Assembly (NCBI GenBank): GCA_029834535.1
Contig: JAQMWT010000362.1
Span: 186,001-250,000, forward strand
Source: Chrysophaeum taylorii
Taxonomy: Eukaryota > Sar > Pelagophyceae > Pelagomonadales > Pelagomonadaceae
DNA length: 64,000 bases
Reading direction: 5' to 3'
Of the stretch, positions 38,734 to 47,950 are shown piece by piece. The position numbers and the translations under genes were made by a program. The first letter of the stretch is position 1. Every line of letters starts with the position of its first letter. Under the pieces are notes generated by a model. That model made no database searches. It had not been told where the DNA came from and was given only the letters and a program-made list of their open reading frames with translations.

Positions 38734-40152
38734 ATGCTGGTGGTTTTGCTCGCAATGCATCGGCGCGCGCTCGTGGATGTCGGGGAGAGCGGCGTGTGGG
38801 TGTCGCTGCGCGAGGGGTCGAAGCAGATCTGCGGCATCTCGCGCGCGTCCGACGAGCCGTTGCACAAAGCGCTGAATCGGCTCGAGCTGTCGCTCGGCAA
38901 GAAGTCGTCGCATCCCGCCAAGCTTTTGGCCCTGGACGAATCCGGCAGCCAAGTCGACGGGTCGCTCCGGAACGACGAGGCGTGGCGGCGCATCGCTTGG
39001 CTCTCGGAGTTCGAGGTCGTGCCCGACGCGCCGAGGCTTGACGGAGCGAGCTGCTACGGCGAGGCGATCGTCGGAGTTCCGCTCGTCGCGACCGCGACCG
39101 CGCGTCACGACGGTCGCGTCCGGTTCGTGTGGTTCGCTGACGGCGAGGTGGGGGAGGGTTCCCTGTTTACGCCCCGCGAAGAACACGAGGGTCTCTCGTT
39201 GCGCGTCGAGGCGCGGCTGGTCGATCCGGACGCGGCGCTCTCCGAGGACGAGTCGCGTCGCTTCGTCGAGTGCGGACGCGTATCGAGATATCGACCCGCC
39301 GCGTGGCGGGATATGCCCAAGCTGGCGGCGGGAACACTCCGCGTGTGCTCGTACAACCTCCTCGCCGACAAGTTTGGCCGGCGGACTCCCGGGTGTCCGC
39401 CGGCGACGCGGCGCGCTCCCGTCGCGCTCGGCGAGGTGCTTCGCTTGAATCCGGACGTTTTATGCCTCCAAGAGGTCGACGCCGTCCTCTTCGACCGATT
39501 CTGGAGACCGCAGCTCGAAGCGGCGGGCTACGAGTGCGTCTTTGTTGCCAAAAAGAACAACGACGAGGGCGTTGCGACCTGCGCAAGAGGCCGCGTCGTC
39601 GAATCGCGTTCCGTAGATTTGTCGGTCGCGTCGACTCGCGTCGGCACGGTGGGTTTGGTTACGGTTGTCCGAAGCGATGCCGATTTGGTGGTCGTCGTCG
39701 GGAACACGCACCTCTACTACGACGGCGACGCCACCGCTCTCCGGTGCGTCCAGCTCGTGCGACTCTTGGAGGCCGTCGACGAGCTCGCGCCGCCGCGAGT
39801 TCCGCTCGTCGTGGCGGGCGACCTCAACGCCTTTCCCCAGTCGGCCGCCATCGAGCTGGCGACGACGGGCTCTGTGTCGAGCACGCACTCCGATTTTCTC
39901 GGGTTCAACACCATGGTTCCCCCGCTGGTCGAGAGCCCCGTTGGTCCGCTCGCGAGCGCCTACGACCTTTCGGGCGACCCGCAGCCGACCCACCGCGTTA
40001 ACGGCTTCGTCGCAACCCTCGACTACATTCTGTACGCCAACCTCCATCTTCGCGGCGTCCTCCCGCTCCCGCCGCTGACCGAAGTCATCCCGAACTCGGA
40101 CTTTCCTTCGGACCATCTCGCCATCGTCGCCGACTTCACTCCTAATAAATAA
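38734..40152 (+). CDS. PDE12/CCR4-like EEP phosphodiesterase
   Basis: ATG at 38734 (MLVVLLAMHRR) or 38755; about 470 aa. The C-terminal two thirds is an endonuclease/exonuclease/phosphatase domain: LRVCSYNLLADKF, LNPDVLCLQEVD with the metal-binding Glu, VVGNTHLYYDGDAT, LVVAGDLNAFPQS and SDFPSDHLAIVADF with the catalytic SDH. The preceding region (VRFVWFADG, SRYRPAAW) resembles the N-terminal domain of 2'-phosphodiesterase PDE12 rather than the Leu-rich-repeat part of CCR4. PDE12 degrades 2'-5' oligoadenylate and trims mitochondrial poly(A); the exact substrate here is inferred. The N-terminal hydrophobic stretch is short, so organelle import is uncertain. Confidence 0.8.
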   Translation: MLVVLLAMHRRALVDVGESGVWVSLREGSKQICGISRASDEPLHKALNRLELSLGKKSSHPAKLLALDESGSQVDGSLRNDEAWRRIAWLSEFEVVPDAPRLDGASCYGEAIVGVPLVATATARHDGRVRFVWFADGEVGEGSLFTPREEHEGLSLRVEARLVDPDAALSEDESRRFVECGRVSRYRPAAWRDMPKLAAGTLRVCSYNLLADKFGRRTPGCPPATRRAPVALGEVLRLNPDVLCLQEVDAVLFDRFWRPQLEAAGYECVFVAKKNNDEGVATCARGRVVESRSVDLSVASTRVGTVGLVTVVRSDADLVVVVGNTHLYYDGDATALRCVQLVRLLEAVDELAPPRVPLVVAGDLNAFPQSAAIELATTGSVSSTHSDFLGFNTMVPPLVESPVGPLASAYDLSGDPQPTHRVNGFVATLDYILYANLHLRGVLPLPPLTEVIPNSDFPSDHLAIVADFTPNK

Positions 40153-40243
40153 ATAACGCCGGGGTCGAGTCATTTTTCGCCCCATTTAATAAGAGTCATT
40201 CATAACCGAAAAAAAATAGAAGGGGTCACGTCGAATTCGAACG

Positions 40244-41923
40244 ATGTTGTTGTGGTTGCTCTGGGTCGGCGGCGCGAGGGCGATCACGGAGCCCCCGGGG
40301 TCGGCCGTCGAGACGTTAAATATCCGGAGCTTCGCGCGGTTCGTTAGGGCCCACCCCGTCAGCGTCGTCGAGTTCTACGCCCCGTGGTGTGGGCACTGTC
40401 AGGCCCTCGCTCCGAAGTACCGCGAGGCCGCCAACCGGTTGCGCGGCAAGGTGGCGTTTGCAAAGATGGACGACACCGACGAGGAGAACCGGCGATTGCG
40501 CGCCGGGAGCCCCGAGATGTACAATTTTAGTCACTTTCCAGCATTGACGCTCTTCTTCAAAGACGACGACGACGGCGAGGCTGGCGCCGTCGGGCACCAG
40601 TTGCTCGCGAGCGACGGACTCGACGGCCCGAAGCGCGACGCGTTGGGGAACTTGTGGGACCGGTACTACGGCGGGACCGAGACCGATGAGATGGTCTGGT
40701 GGCTCACCCAAATGCTCGAGGGTCGGAACCCGATTACCGAAGAGAGGCATACCTTGAAGCCGGGCCTTTACAAGAATTACCCCGACAACGACGACAACGG
40801 CAAGCCCGCCGTCGTGGAACTAGACCCCGTCGGCTTCGCCGCGATCGTCGACCCGCCACCCCAAGACAACCGGGTGTGGGTTGTGGAATTCTACTCGGAT
40901 CGGTGCCCCCACTGCAAGCACCTTCTCCCCGAGGTAGTCAAGGCGGCCAAGAGGCTCAAGGGAACGCTCGGGAGATCCAAGATTGGGGTGGCGGCCATCA
41001 ACGCGCGCGTCTTCTTCGAACTTACGGAGACCTGGGGTATCACGGGATTGCCGTGGGTCACGGCGTGGTACAAGGGAAAAAAACTCGAGAATATGGCCGG
41101 CCTCTCGGACGCGACCTCCGTCGTCCGCTGGGCGAGCCGCATGCACCAGGTCCACTGGAAGAAAAAGCCGAGTCAGCCGGCGACGCCGGACCAGGATCGC
41201 ATTGTGCACTGCCTCAACTCGGGCATCTGCACGTGTGCCGACGATAGGCCGAGGTGCCGGTGCGCCGAGAATCCCAACGCGAACGGCTGCTGCAACATGG
41301 GCTGCGGCGACTGCGCCGCCATTTGCCAGGCGCCCGTCCTCAAACCTCCCGTTGGGGAAGAGGACGAGCCGCCCGCCCTACCCTCTGAGGTGAGCGTCTC
41401 GCCGACTGGAGAGGTTGCGAACGCGACCGAGCGACGACCGCCGCCTAGAGGGTGGCGCGAGGAGCTCGGGTCTCACGCGTGGTTCTTCCTCCACACGATG
41501 GCGGCAAAGTATCCCGACGCGCCGACAGACGCCGACAAGGCCGCGATGCGGTGGCAGATCGCCGCACTCGCCCAATTATACCCCTGCGACGTTTGCCGCA
41601 ACCACCTCCGCGAGAAACTCACGACGCGTATCGAACCGGTGGACGTCTCGAGCCGCGCCGCTCTCTCGGACTGGGTCTGCCGCCTCCACAATGTCGTCAA
41701 CACCGACCTCAACAAGCCCACGCAGGACTGTGCCCTCCCAGCCCTCGACGCCCAGTATCTCAAAAACTGCGGCGACTGCTCGGTCGGATCCCAGTTCAAC
41801 AACAAAGCCGGCGGGACTCGGACGAAAAAAGATGCCGCCGAGACCCCGTTCCTCGCCGGCGCCTACGCGACCGACCCCGAGGCCTACCTCGCGCTGACAA
41901 GAACGACACGAGAAGAGAATTAA
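40244..41923 (+). CDS. QSOX-like sulfhydryl oxidase (PDI plus Erv/ALR)
   Basis: ATG at 40244; 559 aa. A signal peptide (MLLWLLWVGGARA) leads into the secretory pathway. The first thioredoxin domain has VVEFYAPWCGHCQALAP (active CGHC). The second, near residue 215, has VVEFYSDRCPHCKHLLPE (CPHC). A Cys-rich spacer follows (CLNSGICTCADD, CCNMGCGDCAAIC). The Erv1/ALR domain at about 410-510 has LGSHAWFFLHTMAAKYPD, a flavin-binding helix, and the redox pair CDVC, then CRLHNVVNTDLNKP. This couples disulfide formation in clients to oxygen through FAD. Classical QSOX has one active and one inactive Trx domain; here both carry CxxC. It converges on the GnT-I gene with 4 bp between the stops. Confidence 0.87.
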   Translation: MLLWLLWVGGARAITEPPGSAVETLNIRSFARFVRAHPVSVVEFYAPWCGHCQALAPKYREAANRLRGKVAFAKMDDTDEENRRLRAGSPEMYNFSHFPALTLFFKDDDDGEAGAVGHQLLASDGLDGPKRDALGNLWDRYYGGTETDEMVWWLTQMLEGRNPITEERHTLKPGLYKNYPDNDDNGKPAVVELDPVGFAAIVDPPPQDNRVWVVEFYSDRCPHCKHLLPEVVKAAKRLKGTLGRSKIGVAAINARVFFELTETWGITGLPWVTAWYKGKKLENMAGLSDATSVVRWASRMHQVHWKKKPSQPATPDQDRIVHCLNSGICTCADDRPRCRCAENPNANGCCNMGCGDCAAICQAPVLKPPVGEEDEPPALPSEVSVSPTGEVANATERRPPPRGWREELGSHAWFFLHTMAAKYPDAPTDADKAAMRWQIAALAQLYPCDVCRNHLREKLTTRIEPVDVSSRAALSDWVCRLHNVVNTDLNKPTQDCALPALDAQYLKNCGDCSVGSQFNNKAGGTRTKKDAAETPFLAGAYATDPEAYLALTRTTREEN

Positions 41924-41927
41924 CATT

Positions 41928-43340
41928 TTAGTCCCGGCCGAGGTCGCGCCAAGTGCGCGGCGGGCAATCGGGGGGCTGGAGCGGGACGAGGGCCGGGGGC
42001 TTGAAGTGCCTTGCGTATTTCGAGTCTTGGGCATTGACGAGGATGACGGAGTGGGCCTTGTAGACGGCCTCGTGGGTGCCGTGGTGCTCGGCGCGCTTGC
42101 GTTCGTGCCAGAGGCGAAAGACTTCTGAAACGCACACGAAGTTTGGGGGGTGGTGGTCGTTCCCGTCGTGGGGCTTCCAGCTGTACCAGAAGACGATGGG
42201 GGTGTCCTTTGCGGTGGCGGTCGCCTTGGCGTCGAGGTCGGCAAAGGTCGCGACGTGGTGCGCCCGTTGAAATCGGGCCCTCAAGTCGGCTTCGTAGACG
42301 TCCCTCGTCGCGAGCTTCGCGTCGACCTCTCGCCACCGTATGCTGGCGTCGAGGTTGTACTTGATGGGCGAAAAGTAGCGGGCGTGGTGCCAGGAATCCA
42401 TAAAGGTGCCCTTCGCCCCGGCGTGGAACGACCGCGGGACGGCAGGAAAGACGCACTCGCGGCCGCGATGTTGCGCCGGGTCGCGGAGCCAGTGGTCCCA
42501 GTGGGTCTTAGGCCACTTGGGCTTGAGCTCCTCGACCCAAAGGCGCCGCGGGAGTAACCACCCGAGACCCGGAAAGTAGTGGGTTCGCAGGAGCTTCCGG
42601 GGATTCTGGTCCTCAAAAAATCCGTTGTCGTTCCACGCCGAAACGACCAGAACCGACTCGTCCTCGTCGACGATCGGTCCAACGGTCTCCATGAAATTCA
42701 AAAAGTCCGGCGAAAACAACAGATCGTCCTCGACGACGATCACCCCGGGGGCATCCACAAAATGCTGCTCGAGCGCCCACCCCAGCGCGTACTTGTAGTT
42801 TCGAGCGATCCTCGCCGCGCCGTCCCGGTCCCTCGGACGACCGTTGTTCCGTTCGACCACCAGACCAAACTCCCGCGCGACGGCCGCCACGGCCTCGTCG
42901 GCGCCGTCCTGGACGACGGCGACGTCGGATGCCGCGGCGCCTCGTAACAGGGACACCAGCGTGTTCCGCAGCGCCTCTGGCCTGTCGCACGCCAGCAACA
43001 CGATTGGAAGCCTTCGGCCCGTGGCGAGATAAGCCGCGAACGGGCCACGCCTCGTCGTCGTCGTCGTCGTCGTCATCTCGGGAGGCGGCTGTACGGGGTC
43101 ACGCGCCTCCGATGTCCTAGCCTTCGTGGGCTCGGGCTGCCGCGCCGCCATCGCCTCGCCCGCTGGAGGTGGCGGCTCAAACACTTGCCTCATCTTTTTT
43201 GCTTTCTCTCGTGGGCTCCGATTTGTCTCGTGAGGTGCGGCCACGAGGTGCAAACCGAGGTGCACGCCCAGCGCGAACACGATGCACAGCACGAGCGCCA
43301 TCTGGTACAATCCCAGGCGCTCGTCGCGACGCCGCGCCAT
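41928..43340 (-). CDS. GnT-I type N-acetylglucosaminyltransferase (GT13)
   Basis: ATG at 43340; 470 aa. A type II anchor (YQMALVLCIVFALGVHLGLHL) targets the Golgi, followed by a Pro/Thr-rich stem. The catalytic domain shows IVLLACDRPEALRNTLVSLL, IARNYKYALGWAL, VIVVEDDLLFSPDFLNF with the EDD metal motif, SAWNDNG, YFPGLGWLLPRRLW and CVFPAVPRSFHAG. This is the MGAT1/POMGNT1 family signature. The likely reaction is addition of GlcNAc to the alpha-1,3 arm of Man5GlcNAc2, opening complex N-glycan synthesis. A Thr run from (ACG)n interrupts the stem. MGAT1 versus POMGNT1 subtype was not tested, but the lack of a stem carbohydrate domain favours MGAT1. Confidence 0.87.
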   Translation of the reverse strand: MARRRDERLGLYQMALVLCIVFALGVHLGLHLVAAPHETNRSPREKAKKMRQVFEPPPPAGEAMAARQPEPTKARTSEARDPVQPPPEMTTTTTTTRRGPFAAYLATGRRLPIVLLACDRPEALRNTLVSLLRGAAASDVAVVQDGADEAVAAVAREFGLVVERNNGRPRDRDGAARIARNYKYALGWALEQHFVDAPGVIVVEDDLLFSPDFLNFMETVGPIVDEDESVLVVSAWNDNGFFEDQNPRKLLRTHYFPGLGWLLPRRLWVEELKPKWPKTHWDHWLRDPAQHRGRECVFPAVPRSFHAGAKGTFMDSWHHARYFSPIKYNLDASIRWREVDAKLATRDVYEADLRARFQRAHHVATFADLDAKATATAKDTPIVFWYSWKPHDGNDHHPPNFVCVSEVFRLWHERKRAEHHGTHEAVYKAHSVILVNAQDSKYARHFKPPALVPLQPPDCPPRTWRDLGRD

Positions 43341-43683
43341 GGATACATACCCTAGTTTTTTTTTTGCCTTCTTTAGCTTTCTTCAGTACAAGTGTAATTA
43401 ATTCATTGCGATACCCTCGCGCGCGCAATATCCGGCGGTGGTACGGAGCGCCTGGCCCCGACCCCGATGAGTGCGACGAAGCGTGCGTTCCCCGGTCAGT
43501 CGCATTGTGTACTTTATCCGCGGTTTGGACTTCGCGGGAATGTCGTCGTGCGGCTCGACCCTGACTGAGCGGCGCGTGTAAACAAACCACTTCTGAAGAT
43601 CGTACAAGTTTTTTCGAACAACAAGTCTACTAATAATAACTATTTGAAAGCCGTTGCAGCGGCGGTTTCATTAAGTGTTAGGA

Positions 43684-44363
43684 ATGACGTGGTGCCACGC
43701 CTTAAAAACCCTAGACTTCACGTGGCAGATGCTCATATTTGTATCAATCAGCGTCGTGTCGGCCTTCCTGGCCCCCGCGCCCATTCCCACCGTCGGGCTC
43801 CATGCCGTCGCGACGCTGCCCGCGAAGCTCACCGATGGCGTCTTCGCCACCGACACGCGCCCTGTCATCCTGTTCGACGGCGTAAGTCGAGTCGGTGGAC
43901 GTGTCTTGAGGCCCTGATTCACAGGTCTGCAATCTGTGCAATTTTTGGGTTAACTTCGTGCTGGACAACGACCCTGCGCCTGGAAGGCTCCGCTTCGCGG
44001 CGCTCCAGAGCGAGGTAGGTCGCGCTCTTCTCGAACGCTCTGGACGATCGCCCGATGACATCTCGTCCATCGTCCTCGTCACGCCCGAAGACGCCTTCAT
44101 CAAAGCCGACGCCGTCCTCCGCATCGGCGAGATTATCAAGGCCGAACTCCCGCTGGCACGCCTCGCACCCTTCGCGAGGCGCTTCGTACCTTCGGTCATA
44201 TCCGATGGCGTCTATGATGTCGTAAGCGTTCTCGTTCTGCCCCTTCTTCTTCTTTACAACGCATATGCAGGTTGCAAAAAACCGCTATCGTTTCCTCGGC
44301 CACAGCGATACTTGCCGCGTGTCGGATGACGGTTTTGCCGACAGGTTCATCCAGTCGGTCTAA
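43684..44363 (+). CDS. DCC-family (DUF393) thiol-disulfide protein (three exons)
   Basis: Exons 43684-43881, 43925-44221 and 44271-44363 with GT-AG introns of 43 nt (GTAAGTCG ... TTCACAG) and 49 nt (GTAAGCG ... ATGCAG); 195 aa. Splicing restores the family start VILFDGVCNLCNFWVNFVL, with the DGxCxxC centre split exactly by intron 1, and the family end YDVVAKNRYRFLG, split by intron 2. The middle holds DDISSIVLV and DAVLRIGEI. DCC proteins are DxxCxxC-containing thioredoxin-like factors of unknown substrate. The N-terminus (MTWCHALKTLDF...FVSISVVSAFLAP) looks like a signal followed by SAFLAP, close to the ASAFAP motif used for import into red-lineage complex plastids. Plastid location is therefore likely. 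Confidence 0.9.
43882..43924 (+). other. Model 43-nt spliceosomal intron
   Basis: Donor GTAAGT and acceptor TTCACAG, in phase 0 inside the DGVCNLC motif. It is the clearest intron in the window because any other junction destroys the conserved motif, and it sets the expected intron size for the genome. Confidence 0.92.
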
Positions 44364-45140
44364 TCGCTTCTCCCCCCCCGAGTCCGGCCGTTCGCTCCTA
44401 ATCTCGCCTGCTGGGTAGGGCGGGCCAGTCATCTCACGGCCGATCAAAATTAACTCTCTCCAGAAACCCACGTGATTTGTATACTTGACCAGTTCGAGAG
44501 GTTTCCCATCATCCTTGGCGCCGCATTCCTATTTTTATAATTTACTCTATTGCCTCTTGGAGCCTGTAATCATCCAAGCGCCAGCAAGCTCCCCGAGGGT
44601 GTGCCATCAGCTCATGTTCTGTCAAGTGGCACTTCTAGCCGGGACCACCAACGTCGGATTTGCAACTCAATGTTGTTAAATGCTCGGGCCCTTGTGGAAC
44701 TTGGGACCGACCAACTGTGGCCGAAGCTAGCATTCAAAAGATCTCAAGAGCACAGACTGCCCCCAGGGAGCGCTACTATGAGGCCCACCGCAAGATCCCA
44801 ACTACGAGGTCAACCAGCCACTCACGTGTGGTACACGTCCATAGAGCTTTGTTGATGCGCGCGCCCACATCTTCGGATACGTAACGGTCATTATCACCTT
44901 CTATGGCGAACATACGGCAATCAAGACGTGCTAGGGGTCGGCTTCGGTTGATGTGGCAGTATCGTCGACAGCGGCGATTCTGATGCTCTTACCATCGTCG
45001 ACATTGAAACCAATGCAAAGCACTGTGAGTGTCGGGAAAACAGTCGCCGCTTCCGATTAGTGGCCAGACGATCTCAAGCGTGGGGCCGCATGGGTTGGTC
45101 CCCTTAATGAGTGCTGCAATGAATCCGAGAAGGGATGTGC
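44364..45140. other. No gene seen, repeat-rich
   Basis: Short frames only. Part of a region similar to the 16.5-18.5 kb repeats begins here; for example CCGCAAGATCCCAACTAC near 44798 resembles CCGCAAGATCCCACTAC near 17479. Confidence 0.45.
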
Positions 45141-45144
45141 TCCT

Positions 45145-45787
45145 GTGTCGACGACGTCGACCACCACTTGGTCGGCATGTGCAGCGGATTGCGAGCGGGC
45201 CCGTCTCGTCTTATCTGGCCTTCAGCATGTCGAGGGCGGTGCCGCCGCTGCACACCGCTGGCGAAAGCACTATGCGCAGGCACACTTCCGGAATCCGCAG
45301 GACGCATACAGGAACGACAGCGGTCCCACGTCCCCCGGCCGCCGAGTTCCAGATCTGATCAACCTTGGTCGATCCGGCAGCCTCGCGGGGCCAGTTCCGG
45401 GACTGCCTCGCGGAGTTTGGGCCCGTGCTGGGGTTTGTTGTTGGTAATTTCGCGGAGGGTAGTGACAACCTCCATGGCCTTCTCCACCGTGTTGCCCGTC
45501 AAATTGGCATCAACACTGGCCTAAAGGAGGGTGCTCCTTCCCTTGCGGCAGCCACGGTGGCTCACACAACGCGCCTCTACCAGCGTCTCTCCATCACGGT
45601 GCACCGCGACCGTGCCCGTCTCCTTCTAGCGGGTCTCCAGTATGTCGAAGGCGGTGCAGCCACCGCCCACCTACAGCAACGGCATTACGCGCAGGCACAT
45701 TTCAGGGAGCGCCAAGACGCTTACAGAAACGCCAACGGCCCCTACGTCTCTCGGCCGCCGGGTCCCTGGTGGCGTCCGGACGGTTAG
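45145..45787 (+). mobile_element. Retroelement-like C-terminal fragments, two tandem versions
   Basis: The open frame at 45365-45787 encodes GPVLGFVVGNFAEGSDNLHGLL, then ARLLLAGLQYVEGGAATAH, HYAQAHFRERQDAYRNANG and a stop. A diverged piece at 45180-45350 encodes ARLVLSGLQHVEGGAAAAH and HYAQAHFRNPQDAYRN. A third piece at 16.6 kb has the same end. A hydrophobic F.VGxxxExSxDLxxLxxxxA stretch like the first is known downstream of reverse transcriptase domains in some algal retroelements, but no RT is present here. The fragments lack ATG starts. Confidence 0.5.
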
Positions 45788-45859
45788 GCTAGCGCTTGGC
45801 CGTCCCCTATAGTCGGCTTGCGCCAACGTCCTTCCTTCCACTCGCCCTAGTTCTCCTTT

Positions 45860-46240
45860 CGACGCTCTCAACCCAGCCAATCTAACCTGCTTTAATCCCC
45901 GCACGCTCAGCCCTTTAACCTTTGTCAATTTATAGGGTCGGATAAGAAAACGAGACTAGCCCGCGCCGCAACGACGGGTCCTACAACGCGTGGGCTTTTC
46001 CCTTTTTTTGCGTGAGGGGACGAAAGGATGCCGACTTCACTATGGGGACTAGTTCCATCGCGACGATCTCGCGGCGTGGCGGCACATACTGCTTGAGTAC
46101 AAATGAACATAGCTCAGCGATCCGTTGAGTATGTCTTAGTACAAACTGAAACATTGTTAACGGCTCGTACGAACTTTCTTATCCGACCCTGCCTTTGAGT
46201 TAGCTCCTAAACCTTAAACCCTACGTCTCCCCTTGACCTC
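45860..46240 (+). repeat. Dispersed repeat tail, copy B, interrupted
   Basis: CCAATCTAACCTGCTTTAATCC, then CGCACGCTCAG, CCTTTAACCTTTG and, after the inserted element, AGTTAGCTCCTAAACC. Same family as the tails at 16.5-16.84 and 18.37-18.47 kb. Confidence 0.65.
45934..46190. mobile_element. MITE-like element with 16-bp terminal inverted repeats
   Basis: A 257-bp segment opens with AGGGTCGGATAAGAAA and closes with its exact reverse complement TTTCTTATCCGACCCT. It interrupts the dispersed repeat tail: uninterrupted copies read CTTTAACCTTTGAGTTTACTCC (16518, 16799), while here CCTTTAACCTTTG precedes and CCTTTGAGTTAGCTCC follows, leaving CCTTTG on both sides as a possible 6-bp target duplication. 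There is a TCAATTTAT spacer on the left and a G on the right that the terminal repeats do not cover. It has no coding capacity. Confidence 0.75.
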
Positions 46241-46531
46241 TTCGAAACCGCCGCGAGAAGGCAGTCGAACAACGCCCGGTTCACATTCAGCAAGACTAGG
46301 AACCCAGCTTCGTTCCCGTTCGCATCAGCTCGCCTCCACGGACTGTTGTAGCACGGAGTCGCGAGCACCCCGGTGGAGGGCGTCGTTGATGTAATTTCAA
46401 ACGGCTACTTTCTCGTGCTACCCGACTACTAAAGTTAATGTGACGTCATCACTATCGAGGGAGTGGCACTCCGATCGCCCGGAAACTCCACTCCGGGGGG
46501 AAAAAAAGTTCAAGAGAGGATCCAGGTGGCG

Positions 46532-47827
46532 ATGGGAAGTTTGGGCGTGCCGATTTCGCAGCCGCGGAAGAAGCCGAGGAAGCGGAGCGAGATAGTGGCG
46601 AGTTCGCCCTTGGTGGAAATCACGCTTCTGCATCGCGCGATGCGGCTCGAACTCGAGGCGATGTGCGAGGTAGCCGAGCGACTGGATCGCTCCTCAGAGG
46701 CGGGCGAGGTCGCAGCGCTCGAGCGACGATTCAAGGACTTCGATCTGGTATTCGCCTCGCACTCGTCGGCCGAGGACGACTTCATCTTCCCGACGCTCGC
46801 GTCGCGGGGAACGTCGCCATCGTTCCCCGCTCAGGCGGCGCAAGAGCACGAGGAGGAGGTCGCGCTCCTAAGATCTGTTGAGGACGCGATACGACGCAAA
46901 GTCGAGGGGGGTGCCGTGACACTGGCCCCCACCTTCCGCGTGTTGAAGGAAAAGCTAAGCGAGCACATGCTCCAGGAGGAGGAGGTCGTCTTTCCGCTGC
47001 TAGCGTCGTTCCCTAGCGCCGAGCTCGCGAATTTGGTGGGACTCGTGATGGGCTCGAGGCCCAGCGAGGTCTTGGAGGCCACGATCCGCATGGAAGTGAC
47101 GCACCTCGACAAGGACCACGCGCGCCACGTGTTGGCGACGATGTGCGACGTGGCCCGCAAAACAAATTTTCGCTCGTGGCTCGACGCCAAGTTCGGGAAC
47201 GGCTTTGCAAAGGCCCCTCCGGCGAGATCGCCCTCCTCGTCTCCCCCCGCCGCAGGCCAGTGCCCCTACTACGGTCACGCGACACGAATCGTCGCGCCGT
47301 GCTGCGGCGCCCTCGTCTGCTGCAAACGCTGCCACGACGCCGAGCGCCAATGTCCGGCAAAAATGGACGCCAGGCGCGTCACGGCCATGCGGTGCGCGGC
47401 TTGCGGCGCCGACCAGCCCCTCGCCGAGACCTGCGCCTACTGCGCCACCAAGGTCGCCACCTATTTTTGCGACCTCTGCAAGCTTCTCGACAGCACCAAC
47501 ACCCCCACCTTCCATTGCCCGTTCTGCATGTGCTGCCGCCGGGGCAATGGCCTCGGCGTCGACTACGTCCACTGCATGGCCTGCAACCACTGCGTTTCTA
47601 TCGAGCACATTTCCTCCCATTTTTGCCAGGCCGACACGGCCACCACGTGCGCGATCTGCCGCCGCACGCTCTTCGCCTCCTTCGAGCACGTCGACCTTCT
47701 CCCCTGCGGCCATCCCAAGCACGGCGACTGCTATCTCCAGCCCCACGTCGCCTGCGCCCACTGTGCTGCCGCCGCCGCCGCTGCTGCCGCAGCGCCGGTT
47801 GACTCACAACCTTCCGGCGTCTTGTAG
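46532..47827 (+). CDS. Hemerythrin, CHY and RING E3 ligase (BTS/HRZ-like)
   Basis: ATG at 46532; about 431 aa. A hemerythrin-type helical bundle fills residues 25-215 with LLHRAMRLELEAM, FASHSSAEDDFIFPTL, QEHEEEVALL and LSEHMLQEEEVVFPLL, giving His/Glu ligands for a di-iron site; a second, weaker set (MEVTHLDKDHARHVLATM) follows. Then CHY zinc finger (CPYYGHATRIVAPCCGALVC), CTCHY finger (AACGADQPLAETCAYC) and a RING (CAICRRTLFASFEHVDLLPC, HPKHGDC). This is the order in plant BRUTUS/HRZ and animal RCHY1/FBXL5-like iron sensors that ubiquitinate iron-response regulators. The protein is much shorter than BTS (three hemerythrin domains). The zinc-ribbon end is replaced by an Ala run. It likely senses iron or oxygen. 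Confidence 0.85.
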   Translation: MGSLGVPISQPRKKPRKRSEIVASSPLVEITLLHRAMRLELEAMCEVAERLDRSSEAGEVAALERRFKDFDLVFASHSSAEDDFIFPTLASRGTSPSFPAQAAQEHEEEVALLRSVEDAIRRKVEGGAVTLAPTFRVLKEKLSEHMLQEEEVVFPLLASFPSAELANLVGLVMGSRPSEVLEATIRMEVTHLDKDHARHVLATMCDVARKTNFRSWLDAKFGNGFAKAPPARSPSSSPPAAGQCPYYGHATRIVAPCCGALVCCKRCHDAERQCPAKMDARRVTAMRCAACGADQPLAETCAYCATKVATYFCDLCKLLDSTNTPTFHCPFCMCCRRGNGLGVDYVHCMACNHCVSIEHISSHFCQADTATTCAICRRTLFASFEHVDLLPCGHPKHGDCYLQPHVACAHCAAAAAAAAAAPVDSQPSGVL

Positions 47828-47950
47828 TAGGAGAGATCACTCTTCCATATCGTCGTCAGTATATCCAACGGATACTTGGATTTATCATTATTGAAAGTTT
47901 CAACAACAAAAAAAAAAAGACGAACTTAGGTCATTCATTTTTGCACGTGT

